DNA of 64,000 nt from Cylindrotheca closterium. Its lineage: Eukaryota > Bacillariophyta > Bacillariophyceae > Bacillariales > Bacillariaceae. Position numbers and translations under genes: made by a program. Positions within the stretch are counted from its first letter, which is position 1; every line of letters begins with the position of its first letter. Positions 31,462 to 41,025 of this stretch are shown here, piece by piece. The notes beneath the pieces were generated by a model. The model saw only the letters and a list, made by a program, of their open reading frames with translations, was not told where the DNA came from and ran no database searches. Location: NCBI GenBank assembly GCA_933822405.4, contig CAKOGP040000113.1, positions 411,873-475,872 of the forward strand. Reading direction: 5' to 3'.

Positions 31462-32247
31462 ATGAATGTCAACAGAATTATCTCAAACACTACATCACGA
31501 CGAGCTTTGACCCTTTGCAGCAAGGAATCGAAGCGAAAATTTGGTAGTGGAGGAGGTACAAGAGGTTCCAGAGGCCATGGTTGGTGGATCAACTACCGAG
31601 CGGGTAAGGGTGGTCGTCACTTGCAAGGAGAATACAGTCACATTGATAAGGAAGAGCAAAAGGCGTGGAACGATGCTGTATTCTCGCTTGGAAGTCTAAT
31701 GGCTTATGTGGATATTCAAATAGAACCCTTGCATCAAGATTCTGCTGAAGAGTTGACACAGCATAGATTAATTCTGGAATTGGCAACGGAAGCCTTTCCT
31801 CGAGCTACTTCAAACTTCACCAAACTATTGGAAGCCGATGCAGATGGATACAAATCATCTACATTGCACCGTATTGAAAAGAATGTTGGGATACTAGGAG
31901 GTCACGTTTGGAATGGTACAGGAAGGTGCCACGAAGAGTTTGTTTCACCTATCAGCGCCACTAGTATGAAGCAATCAGAACACATGGTACTATCACACAT
32001 TCCTGGAACTATCACCATGCTTAGTCAACGGGTAGAGGAGATAGACTCGAGGTTTATGCTTTGCACTAATCACGCCCCTCATTTGGACGGTAAAGCTGTG
32101 GCGATTGGACGTTTGGATGATGAATCGTTGAAGCAAGTACAACGTTGGGAGAACACTTTGATCACAGCAAAGGGTCACCCATCCAACGTTGCTTTGCGAA
32201 TCAAGGATTGTGGTATTCTCAACGAAGATGCAGCACAATTAGCTTAA
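31462..32247 (+). CDS. Divergent cyclophilin-like (peptidyl-prolyl isomerase fold) protein, probably mitochondrial
   Basis: Single exon, 261 residues. The N-terminus is basic and Ser/Thr-rich (MNVNRIISNTTSRRALTL), suiting a mitochondrial presequence. The rest follows the cyclophilin order: YVDIQIE, RLILELATEAFPRATSNFTK, STLHRIEKNVGILGGHVWNG, GTITMLSQ, SRFMLCTNHAPHLDGKAVAIG. The catalytic Arg context is partly kept (LHRI), but the FMxQGGD motif and the loop with the binding Phe/Trp are changed. Isomerase activity is therefore doubtful, and a structural or scaffolding role is as likely. A Gly/Arg-rich tract (GSGGGTRGSRGHGWW) precedes the domain. Confidence 0.65.
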   Translation: MNVNRIISNTTSRRALTLCSKESKRKFGSGGGTRGSRGHGWWINYRAGKGGRHLQGEYSHIDKEEQKAWNDAVFSLGSLMAYVDIQIEPLHQDSAEELTQHRLILELATEAFPRATSNFTKLLEADADGYKSSTLHRIEKNVGILGGHVWNGTGRCHEEFVSPISATSMKQSEHMVLSHIPGTITMLSQRVEEIDSRFMLCTNHAPHLDGKAVAIGRLDDESLKQVQRWENTLITAKGHPSNVALRIKDCGILNEDAAQLA

Positions 32248-32444
32248 AAGTTAGACTTGCATATAAATGCGCTAGACACCACAGTACTGTATATTTTCCA
32301 GGCCCGTCTTAGTTAGTTTGGCTTCAGAAACAACAATGGTGGCAGTATATCACACGCTCTCTGCTACTTGCCGCAATGTAATTTCAATTACATAACCATT
32401 GCAAAAGTGTGCTCTAGTATTGGCTTACGCTTATTGAATCAGAC

Positions 32445-33688
32445 TTAGCCCCATCGCATGATGGTTGCTCCCCATGTTAGGCCAGCTCCAAAACCTGCAC
32501 AGGCAATGACGTCGCCCTTCTTTACTTTTCCAGATCGGACTGCCTCATCCAGTGCCAGAGGAATAGAAGCCGCACTGGTATTTCCATATGATTTCAAATT
32601 CGTGATAACCTTGTCGAATGGCATCCCCATTCGCTTTGCCACAATTTCCATGATACGGATGTTGGCTTGATGCAGCAGAAGCCAGTCGACTTCGTCCACT
32701 GAGATGTCGGCAGCTTCAAGAGCTTCCTTTAGTACTTTTGGAACTTCACGTGTTGCAAATTTGTAGACCTCCTGGCCATTCATTTCTATTTTTTGGTACT
32801 TTCCAGAACTTAAGATTGTGTCTTCTCCTGGAGTGGAGATCGGTCTGGGAACACCATTGTATCTGTAGAGACAAAGAGAAGAGAAAAATACAATGACATG
32901 TCAGAACATCTATCCTCAACATAGGCCACCATCGTTTTCTGTTCGACGCAAAGCAAAGCAACTCACAAGCAATTTAGATCTCCATATCCTTCTCCATTGG
33001 AATGTGCTGAAAAACCAAGCAGGCCAGGTTCTTCGTCTCCTTGATTTGTGAGCACCATGGCGCCTGCTCCATCTCCGAACAAGATACATGAGTTGCGGTC
33101 GTCCCAGTCAACCCACCGACTCAAAGCATCGGCTCCAACTACCAAAACATTTTTCATTGTTGTTCCGGGGCATGAGAGAAATTGTCCGGCTGTGACAGAT
33201 CCAAGAAGGAACCCTGAGCATGCTGCCGTTAGATCAAAGCCGACTGTATCTTTGGAGCAACCAATTTCAGCAGCAATGGCTGTGGCATCACCGAACATGT
33301 CATCTGGAGATGATGTTGCACAGATGACCAAGTCTAAATCTTCAGCTGAGATTCCGGCCATATCAAGAGCTTGCTGTGCGGCTTTTGCACCGAGGGTTCT
33401 GAGCTTTTCATCCCCCGTTAGCACATGTCTTTGCGAAATTCCTGTTCTTGTCGCGATCCATTCGTCGTTTGTTTCCACAACAGATTCAAGGTCCACGTTT
33501 GTAATGATAGTGTCAGGAGCAGCACTACCAATTCCAATGGGACGGCAGTTCATTTTACCCGACGACGCCATAAGCTCAGTATTACATCTGTCATTGATAT
33601 TGATATTTGCTGTTTGCAAAGGAGCAAAAGCGGAAGCTCCAACAATAAGGTTGAGCAGCAGTGCGATTGATGACGCGCTAATCTTCAT
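32445..33688 (-). CDS. fabH: 3-oxoacyl-[ACP] synthase III (KAS III), plastid-targeted
   Basis: Exons 33688-32967 and 32862-32445 (104-bp intron) give 379 residues. The enzyme condenses acetyl-CoA with malonyl-ACP to start plastid type-II fatty-acid synthesis. A signal peptide ends in the near-perfect diatom motif GASAFAPLQ. The catalytic triad is complete: Cys near residue 154 ([10 protein letters not shown]), His near 304 ([10 protein letters not shown]) and Asn near 331 ([10 protein letters not shown]). [15 protein letters not shown] and [10 protein letters not shown] are further family marks. The gene is head-to-head with KAS II, 513 bp apart, which suggests shared control of initiation and elongation enzymes. 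Confidence 0.95.
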
Positions 33689-34201
33689 TTTCTTTTAGTA
33701 TTTCAGAGTTATGAATTGGAATGCCAGATAGTATGCTCCTTGCAGTTTTGAAATAAAGTTTGGCAAGTGTCAGAGCGGAAACTACTGTGTTTCCTGCTCT
33801 CTTTTGGTGATGACAAGATCAGAGAGAGCCAATCCCTTGGATGTTTCGATTTTCGCGGCGTGGGTCAAAAATCCTTGATGGATTTGACGTGCAATTTTAC
33901 AGTCGTTGTCGTAGGTTCGTACGTTCGGGTTGTAGGCAACGAGAACACGTAGTCGATTATCGGCTCGGTGACGTCAGTACATCAATCAACATATTTGTAT
34001 TCTTATTTGAAATTGGCTACGGAAATGGAGAAACAACAATACGATAATTTGAATAGGCAACAGGACCGTGCCAAGGATCTTGCTCGCAACGTCTTGATTT
34101 CCGCCGACATCATCTCGGTTGTGCAAAGCAAGAACTCGCTGGAGCAATACACAGGGACAGAGTCTCGACAAAGACCCAACAGTTGATTCAATACTTGACA
34201 A
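33689..34201. promoter_or_regulatory. Shared divergent promoter region of fabH and fabF
   Basis: 513 bp between two fatty-acid-synthase starts transcribed in opposite directions. Small frames inside (for example 33968-34186) lack similarity. A short GGTGACGTCAG at about 33967 resembles a CRE/bZIP site (TGACGTCA), and GTGACGTCAG-type sites regulate diatom genes in other contexts. Functional linkage is inferred. Confidence 0.45.
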
Positions 34202-35861
34202 ATGAAGTTGCAAACTGCATTGCTGATTTTGGCAGCTCCGCATGCTGCCTTCTCTTTCACAGCGCAGACTAGATCAGGTGTGTTTGATGATGATGCTCTT
34301 CAATTTACAATCGTGGGTCACCGATCGGGGATGGTCCTGGACTATCTTTGAAGAGCTTCACCACTGCCTTGTTCTTCTGCCCGATGTTATTCTCGCTTGC
34401 TTGTATTATCCTTTCGTCAATTGGCCGACTGACGACTCTCTCTTGTTTTCCATTTTCAATCAAAAGATGCTTCATGGCGCCAAAGTACCTCTCTGTCCAT
34501 GGCTGATAGACGAGTAGTTGTAACGGGAATGGGTATTACATCCTGTCTTGGAAACACGCTCGAGGACGTCACTAAGAGTTTGAAGGAAGCTGAACCCGGT
34601 ATTTCATTCCAAGATAAATTTGCTGAGCTTGGTATCAAAAGTAATGTTGCTGGTGTTCCCGCCCTCACTGATGATGACTTCAAGGAGCTTATCCCCAAGG
34701 GTGCTCTTCGTTTCATGGGAACCAACGCCAAATACGCTTACATCGCCATGGATCGTGCCGTCCAAGATTCTGGATTGAAACCCGAAGAATACCAAGAAAA
34801 CAGCCGTGTTTGCGCCATCATTGGACAAGGAGGAACCAGTATTCCTGACATTGTTGAAACTTGTGACGCAGTACTGGGAGGTGCCAAGCGCTGGAAAAAT
34901 AAGGTTGGCCCCTTCCGTGTCACACGATCGATGGGATCAACATGCAGTGCCGTTCTTGCCACCAACTTCAAGGTGCAAGGTCCAAGCTATTCCATCTCCA
35001 GTGCTTGCAGTACCGGAGCTCACTGTATTGGAACTGGTTTCGAACAAATCCTTTTGGACAAGGCTGATATTGCATTTTGCGGGGCTGGTAAGTGAATACA
35101 TTTTTATTCTAAAGATTCTCAAGTGTACTGGAGGTGCTCGTCGTCTAACGTTTCGTCGCTGTTGCTGTGCTCAATCCAATTCCAAAGGTGAAAATGTAAA
35201 CTGGCAGTTCACAAGTATGTTTGACTGTATGGGGGCTCTCTCCACAGGTTACAATGAGAGTCCCAAAGTTGCTTCTCGTGCATTCGATAAGAACCGCGAT
35301 GGTTTCGTAATTGCCGGAGGAGGTGGTATTGTTGTATTGGAAGAGCTCGAACACGCTAAGGCTCGGGGTGCTAAGATTTACGCAGAACTTGTGGGATACG
35401 CCGCCAACTCTGATGGTTACGACATGGTTGCTCCTTCTGGAGTCGGCGGACAAAAATGCATGGACGCCGCCATGGAAGATGCTGCCCGACATTCGGACGA
35501 TAAACCTGTTGATTACATCAACACTCACGGAACTTCAACACCAGTGGGTGATATCGCTGAGCTTGGGGCAATCAAGGCTCTCTTCACAGAAAAGGGATAC
35601 CAACCCAATGTTGGTTCCACAAAGTCTTTGAGCGGACACGCTCTTGGAGCTGCCGGAGTACACGAAGCTATTTATTCAATCCTGATGATGAACAATGACT
35701 TTATGGCAGAATCAGCGAATATCGAAGAGTTGGTCGATGAGGCCGAAGGAATGAGCATTCTAACAAAAAGAAAGGACGGACCCTTCAAGCGAGCAATGTC
35801 CAACAGTTTCGGTTTTGGCGGAACAAACTGCGCTCTTGTCTTCGACAAGTACGAAGAGTAA
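34202..35861 (+). CDS. fabF: 3-oxoacyl-[ACP] synthase II (KAS II), plastid-targeted
   Basis: Exons 34202-34277, 34467-35087 and 35188-35861 (introns 189 and 100 bp) give 456 residues. The enzyme elongates acyl-ACP in plastid fatty-acid synthesis. Exon 1 alone encodes the signal peptide with HAAFSFTAQ, an ASAF-like site, so the first intron separates targeting from the enzyme. The mature part starts near [15 protein letters not shown]. The catalytic residues are Cys near 205 ([10 protein letters not shown]), His near 345 ([11 protein letters not shown]) and His near 382 (SGHALGAAG); [13 protein letters not shown] closes the fold. The length is normal. The frame across intron 2 stays partly open, but retaining it would disrupt the core at the conserved [10 protein letters not shown] join. 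Confidence 0.95.
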
Positions 35862-36184
35862 ATTCTTTGACCTAGAAACACTACTTAAAATTACAATAAA
35901 TTGGCTATCTCACTACTTCTATCGTACTAGAATAATGTCCAAGAACTTATTTTACAATGTCATTTCAGCTCAGATCAGCTACCGGTATCTCAGATCAAAT
36001 CAAGCACTCTGAACTTGTCCTGCCGCACCGCACAAAATTTGATTCATTGATTGATTCATCCGAGTGGATCATTCATTGGGTGAGGGGTGAGGGCTTTTGA
36101 ACCAACCGTGAATGAAGCAATCACTGATCAAACAAACGGTCGGAAATTTTGAATTTGAACACAACGCATTCTTGTTGTTGCACG
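35862..36184. other. Spacer between fabF and the glycosyltransferase gene
   Basis: 323 bp, AT-rich, holding the fabF 3' region and the next promoter. No RNA gene or repeat is visible. Confidence 0.3.
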
Positions 36185-38092
36185 ATGGTTCAAACGAATT
36201 TGCAGGCGTCGCCAAGATGGAACCACTTGAACAGAAGAAGAACAAATGTGCGAATAATATTTCTTTCAATAGTTCTAGGGTTTGCAATGTCGGGTCCACT
36301 GTTCGTCACGCGGTCTTTGAATCCTTATCTCGCCCAGTACTCATACGAAGAATCGGCAATAACACAAATGCAGCGGTTTCAAAAACCAACCCAACATGAT
36401 AAGGATGGAAATATATGGTTATGGTTCAACTATAGTCAGAGTCAGGCAATCCGCCGGCCTAGCAAACGGCTTCTGATTGTTCAATTTACTGGATTTGGAT
36501 CATATGAAAGTCTTCTGAATCGCGCCGCTCCGATCAGTCAAATGTACGCCAAAGCTTGGGGTCATGATCTATTGGTGATGTGGGGAATAACCAAACGGTT
36601 GAAGAGACAAAAGAATCAAACTTTGCCAGCACATCAGTCAATGTATAACAAAGTCGACTACCTTCTAATGGCGCTGGAAAAGAGAGAACAATATGATCAG
36701 ATTCTGATATTGGATTCTGATAGCATGATTTACGATTTCTCCGCCGATTTGACAGAGCTCATAAGGGGGGACGACGACATGTTAGTGGCGTTGAAGACTC
36801 ATGAAGAAGATCTTCCTACAACCCACAGAATTAATGCTGGCGTAACCCTTTGGAATCTAAATCATCCTTTGACATGGCAGCTTGCCATGGACTGGGACGA
36901 GGGTTGCGTCGAAGCCATCAAGAAGAATTATTCACTTCGTGGGGATCAGTATTTTCTAGTGGAAGCATTGAAGAAAGCCAATCGGACAGCAGCTGTAAGA
37001 GCAGTCCAAAAGGAGTTCCACTATAGAAGTGCAAGTGTCATCAAGCATTTCATACGCACTGATTCATGCAGTTGGGAAGGGTCGAGTTTAGATGGACGCG
37101 TGGCGGAAATGCAAAACGCGTCATCTGAGGTTGTCAATCGATTCCAGCTTGACCTCTCGACAATGGTTTTTCGTAACCCGACTGCTCTCATCGATCCACC
37201 TCCATTACCAAACGACGGCCCACAACCTTCAGCTCTAGAATTTGAACCAGAGTGGAGCGAACCAGAGACAGCTTTTGACGATCTGGAATACAAAGAAGAC
37301 ACTCCTAACTGCTCAACACGTAAGGATCCAGAGTGGGAGTTTCATGAGTTTGGTGGCGAGCGATCACCGAGACAGGGCAAGAAGAAGCTCCTTGTCGCTC
37401 AATTCACTGCTTTTGGTCGAAACGACAGGTATCTCAATATGACCTCTCCAATCAACAAGATCTATGCCAGAAAATGGGGTCACGATTTTGTCATGTTGAG
37501 AGGTGCAGCGTTTAAAACTCCGTTTGATGGATCTTGCGAGCTTCCATGGAAGAGATCAATTTACAACAGAGTAGCCCTTCTTTCTCGAGCATTGCGGAAT
37601 AGAGATGTCTACGATCATATACTCATCATGCACGATGGAGCTCTCTTCGCAGATTTTAACTTCGATGTTCAAACTCTTCTTGATGTCGATACTATCTTGG
37701 TGGCAACCCGTGCTAACAAATGCGATGTGACACATACTGCGCGTTTGAAAACCGAAATTACACTATGGAATCTAAATCATACCAAGTCTGAAGCCATCCT
37801 CCAATCTTTTTTTCGACAAGTCGGGTCCGACCTCAAGGAGGCGAAGGAACGCAACACAACAGCCCGAGGCGACGAGATTTGCCTCAGGAGAGCCATACAG
37901 CGGCAGAACATGAAGCAACATGTCAAGTCAACAGTTGAAGAGTTCAACGGTCTTGTTATCCAGAAGTTTGCCCACGCTTACCCAGATCTTTGGAGCACCA
38001 ATGGTCTCAACATTACTGGCGGTAAGATTAAAAACGCAATCGCTGAGCTCCGCGCTAGATTCCCAGACGACTGCGCAAACATGACGACATGA
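36185..38092 (+). CDS. Type II membrane protein with two tandem glycosyltransferase-like domains
   Basis: Single exon, 635 residues from ATG 36185. A basic cytosolic head and one membrane anchor (IIFLSIVLGFAMSGPLFV) suggest a Golgi type II protein. Two homologous ~230-residue domains follow. The first starts LLIVQFTGFGSYESLLNR and has ILILDSDSMIYDF, a DxD metal/nucleotide-sugar motif near residue 178. The second starts LLVAQFTAFGRNDRYLNM and has the matching ILIMHDGALFADF, where DxD has become HDG. Each has an AKxWGHD or ARKWGHD element and a xGVTLWNLNH or EITLWNLNH element. The layout resembles GT34/GT-A-like nucleotide-sugar transferases, which build cell-surface polysaccharide. The second domain is probably catalytically inactive. 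The donor and acceptor are unknown. Confidence 0.75.
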   Translation: MVQTNLQASPRWNHLNRRRTNVRIIFLSIVLGFAMSGPLFVTRSLNPYLAQYSYEESAITQMQRFQKPTQHDKDGNIWLWFNYSQSQAIRRPSKRLLIVQFTGFGSYESLLNRAAPISQMYAKAWGHDLLVMWGITKRLKRQKNQTLPAHQSMYNKVDYLLMALEKREQYDQILILDSDSMIYDFSADLTELIRGDDDMLVALKTHEEDLPTTHRINAGVTLWNLNHPLTWQLAMDWDEGCVEAIKKNYSLRGDQYFLVEALKKANRTAAVRAVQKEFHYRSASVIKHFIRTDSCSWEGSSLDGRVAEMQNASSEVVNRFQLDLSTMVFRNPTALIDPPPLPNDGPQPSALEFEPEWSEPETAFDDLEYKEDTPNCSTRKDPEWEFHEFGGERSPRQGKKKLLVAQFTAFGRNDRYLNMTSPINKIYARKWGHDFVMLRGAAFKTPFDGSCELPWKRSIYNRVALLSRALRNRDVYDHILIMHDGALFADFNFDVQTLLDVDTILVATRANKCDVTHTARLKTEITLWNLNHTKSEAILQSFFRQVGSDLKEAKERNTTARGDEICLRRAIQRQNMKQHVKSTVEEFNGLVIQKFAHAYPDLWSTNGLNITGGKIKNAIAELRARFPDDCANMTT

Positions 38093-38157
38093 CTAGGAAA
38101 GGTGAGAATAATGGAAAGACGTTGAGTTTTTCTAGATGGCAAAAAATCCGTCTACTC

Positions 38158-39735
38158 TCATTCGTGCAGCTGATCTGCTATCCAACGAAAACATTGAGCC
38201 ACAGCAAACCGAAATTCATCTACTGTGGCCAGCGTTGAAGCCAAAGCCGCTGCTAATGCAGTGGACAAAACCAAGCGCTTCATATGCAGCACCGGAATAT
38301 CAGGAAGTCCGATGATGTGGTTATCCAAAAACTTGCCCTTCCAGTCACCGTAGGGATGACATCTCAGATTATTGAGATCCCAAAATTTCCCGAGTGGACG
38401 ATAAGTAGAGGGGAAGGGGTGTGTAAAAGCATCGAATGAATATTTTCCAGAGTAATGACCAATTCCGCTTCCACCAAGACCACCGAATGGTAAATTATGA
38501 TTTGATAGTTGCACCAAGCAATCATTTCGGAACGCAGCAGAAGACGGACACTTTTTTGTGTATTCTTCGAATACTTTATGTTGAGATGTGAAAACCGTAA
38601 ACTGTAGTGGGTGACTACCAAGGCCATTGATCATCTTAAATACCTCCGATCGGGAAGAGAAGGTCACTATAGGCAATATTGGTCCAAAAATCTCCTCTTT
38701 CAATACTTTGGCCCCCGGTTTCGGGTTCAAGATCAATGTAGGGCAGATGTATCGAATAGCAGTGTCGCATTCTGCAGAGCTGCCACATACAACGGAAGAG
38801 GTCACATCGCCTTCGGCCTCTAGAATCATTTCTTGCAAGCGCTTAGCACTGGCTGCGTTGACAATTCTCCCAAGTTCCCCTTGTTTTGGATCCTTTCCGA
38901 ATTGAGTTTCAATCGCATTAATAAGACATGTACATAACTCTTTGACATGGCTGTCATGGACAAAAAGAGTATCAGGTGCAACACAAGTCTGCCCCGCATT
39001 GTAAGTTTTCGTGAAGATAATGCGATCGGCGACATTCTGGAGGTTCTTTGCTCGAATGTTTTCATCTACAACCACAGGGCATTTCCCACCGAGTTCAAGA
39101 ATGATGGGCGTCAAGGTCATCGCACAAGCAGACGCTACTATCTTTCCTACTCGTTGCGAGCCGGTGAAGAAAACTTTGCCCCATGATTTTTCCAAGAGTG
39201 CGTTCGTCTCAGGAATTGAGCCTAGAACTACTTGGGCAGCACCAGGCTGAAAATATTTGCTGAACAATTCCAGAATAATTTTTCCTGATTCCATGCAAAG
39301 CTCACTCGGCTTGATCACAGCCGGATTGCCCCCAGCAAATGCACCGATTAGCGGCTTAAGAGTCAAGAAGAATGGATAGTTGAAAGGTCCGATGATCAGT
39401 ACTCCTGGCGCCGCCAGTGGTTTTCGATGAACATAGGAGAATCCTGGAAACATTGTCGCGCTCGACGGGACTGCTTCTGCCTTCATCCACTTCTTCAAAT
39501 TTTTCAAAACAAACTTAATCTCATTTTCTATTGGCTTCAATTCCCCAGCAAGCGTCTCCCCATGGTGCCGACCAAGATCAGATTTCAAAGCTTGACAGAG
39601 CAAAACTTTGTTTTCTGCTATAAGCCGGCGAAGAGACTTGAGCTGCTTCACTCGCCACTCATAAGACAGATTCAAACCAGATGCATGCGTTTCCCGCATT
39701 GGCGTTTGAATCTTGTCGACATCAATTGCTGACAT
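38158..39735 (-). CDS. Aldehyde dehydrogenase, ALDH3 family
   Basis: Single exon, 525 residues. The enzyme oxidises aldehydes (fatty or aromatic) to acids with NAD(P)+. The catalytic Glu lies in ILELGGKCPVVVDE (near residue 213) and the nucleophilic Cys in NAGQTCVAPD (near 248). LAAPGVLIIGPFNYPF is the cofactor-binding loop, and LPFGGLGGSGIGHYSGKYSF with FDAFTHP is typical of ALDH3. A C-terminal hydrophobic segment (LVLSTALAAALASTLATV) suggests membrane attachment, as in the fatty aldehyde dehydrogenase ALDH3A2, so a role in fatty-aldehyde clearance is likely. The start ATG 39735 is the first in frame. Confidence 0.93.
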   Translation of the reverse strand: MSAIDVDKIQTPMRETHASGLNLSYEWRVKQLKSLRRLIAENKVLLCQALKSDLGRHHGETLAGELKPIENEIKFVLKNLKKWMKAEAVPSSATMFPGFSYVHRKPLAAPGVLIIGPFNYPFFLTLKPLIGAFAGGNPAVIKPSELCMESGKIILELFSKYFQPGAAQVVLGSIPETNALLEKSWGKVFFTGSQRVGKIVASACAMTLTPIILELGGKCPVVVDENIRAKNLQNVADRIIFTKTYNAGQTCVAPDTLFVHDSHVKELCTCLINAIETQFGKDPKQGELGRIVNAASAKRLQEMILEAEGDVTSSVVCGSSAECDTAIRYICPTLILNPKPGAKVLKEEIFGPILPIVTFSSRSEVFKMINGLGSHPLQFTVFTSQHKVFEEYTKKCPSSAAFRNDCLVQLSNHNLPFGGLGGSGIGHYSGKYSFDAFTHPFPSTYRPLGKFWDLNNLRCHPYGDWKGKFLDNHIIGLPDIPVLHMKRLVLSTALAAALASTLATVDEFRFAVAQCFRWIADQLHE

Positions 39736-41025
39736 TCTCTCTCGCTGGATTCCAGGGCTGACGAGATGCTCACTATCAATGAAAGCTCACTATCAATGAA
39801 ATAAGCTCGGGAAATGTTTCCTCTGAAAATGGCTTCGAAATATATAAGCTCACGAAAACAGGCGATTACAGACGCTAAGACAAACAGGTCGATACAATCC
39901 GGAATCGTGAAAAATCCGCTCCTTCAGGAAGTCAGGCATCAGGCACACAATCTCGAGACGAGGTTGCGGTCACGAGTAACGGTTCCGCATACCAAGGTAA
40001 GCATGTTCAATTGTAGAATGGCAACCAAGGTTTCAGTGGTAACGACTGAAGTAAGAACCACCATCAGTAGCTAGGTTTGTAATAATGCTGTCGTCACGAC
40101 AAAGAACAGTAGTACTGCTAGCTGCAGGAAGGTGGGTAAAACTCCAGCTGGACTACGCTTGCTCCGTGCGACAAGCTACAGTATAGCCTCTACAGTACCG
40201 GTACTCTTTAGTCGCTCGATTTCGAGGAATTCAATTTCAATTCTCGTTGGAACTCGGGACTCTATCTATCCGGGACTCGCCCCCAGCTTATTGACAAGCT
40301 AGAAACACTTTCGGCACGAGTACCGTACTGTAGTTACGGTCGTTAGGATACTGCTGGCGACCAGCCTACTATAATACGGTATATTCCCATGCTTGCAAAA
40401 AGCAAGAACATACTGTAGACATTATTGTTTTTCATTTTTAAAAAAGGTTGTTTCCAAAACCATATCCTAGTTCATCCTCATTACAACCACAAGGAAGAAT
40501 TCAAAGACTAGAAATGGCGCTGAATGCGTGGCCATGCTGCATTGCTTGCAACGCCATGGATGAGTTCTTTTATGATGTAAAGTATACGACGCTGTTTACC
40601 TGCTAGTACTACGACGGAATTATACGGTTATGTCTATTCATTCAAAAGTCAGATTCTCTTTTTTTTAATGTACGCTTACTCTTTAGCACTTCTCTCGAAA
40701 GTTAGTTGGAAAGTATTATACAGTAGTTGAACGATATGAAATTGGATTGCACAATGTTCAAAAAATAAAACAAAGGTTCAAGGATATTATAAAGATTGTG
40801 AAGACACATGTGACAGCTCATCAGATGGTTTTCTCGAAAGATTCGCAAAGATTCAGTTTTTGTACATAAGGACTGTGATATCCAATAATCATCTCACCTC
40901 GTCTTCACGAAAACGGAAAATGCACGAGCTCCGGACAGTTGCAGACAAACCAACAACCCCAGCAAGAAGATCAGACACATTGTTCACTGCTATTGGTACC
41001 GGTAGCCTGGACAGCTGTAACAGCA
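39736..41025. other. 1.3-kb noncoding region rich in TACTGTA/TACAGTA palindromes
   Basis: No coding frame with similarity is present. Six TACTGTA or TACAGTA heptamers occur at about 40177, 40191, 40326, 40411 and 40719 and as partial forms between, together with TACCGGTA- and TACGGTA-type palindromes (40195-40380). I see no tRNA, terminal repeat or mobile-element ORF. The region should contain the promoters of ALDH3 and VTC4, which diverge from it. Confidence 0.4.

Noticed and set aside
33968..34186. 72-codon ORF between fabH and fabF
   Set aside because: Generic Gln/Lys/Ser composition, no targeting or domain signal; likely the shared promoter or 5' UTR of fabF.
39814..40074. Plus-strand ORF of 86 codons upstream of the VTC4 gene
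   Set aside because: No similarity, no conserved start context, and it sits in an otherwise palindrome-rich noncoding region.
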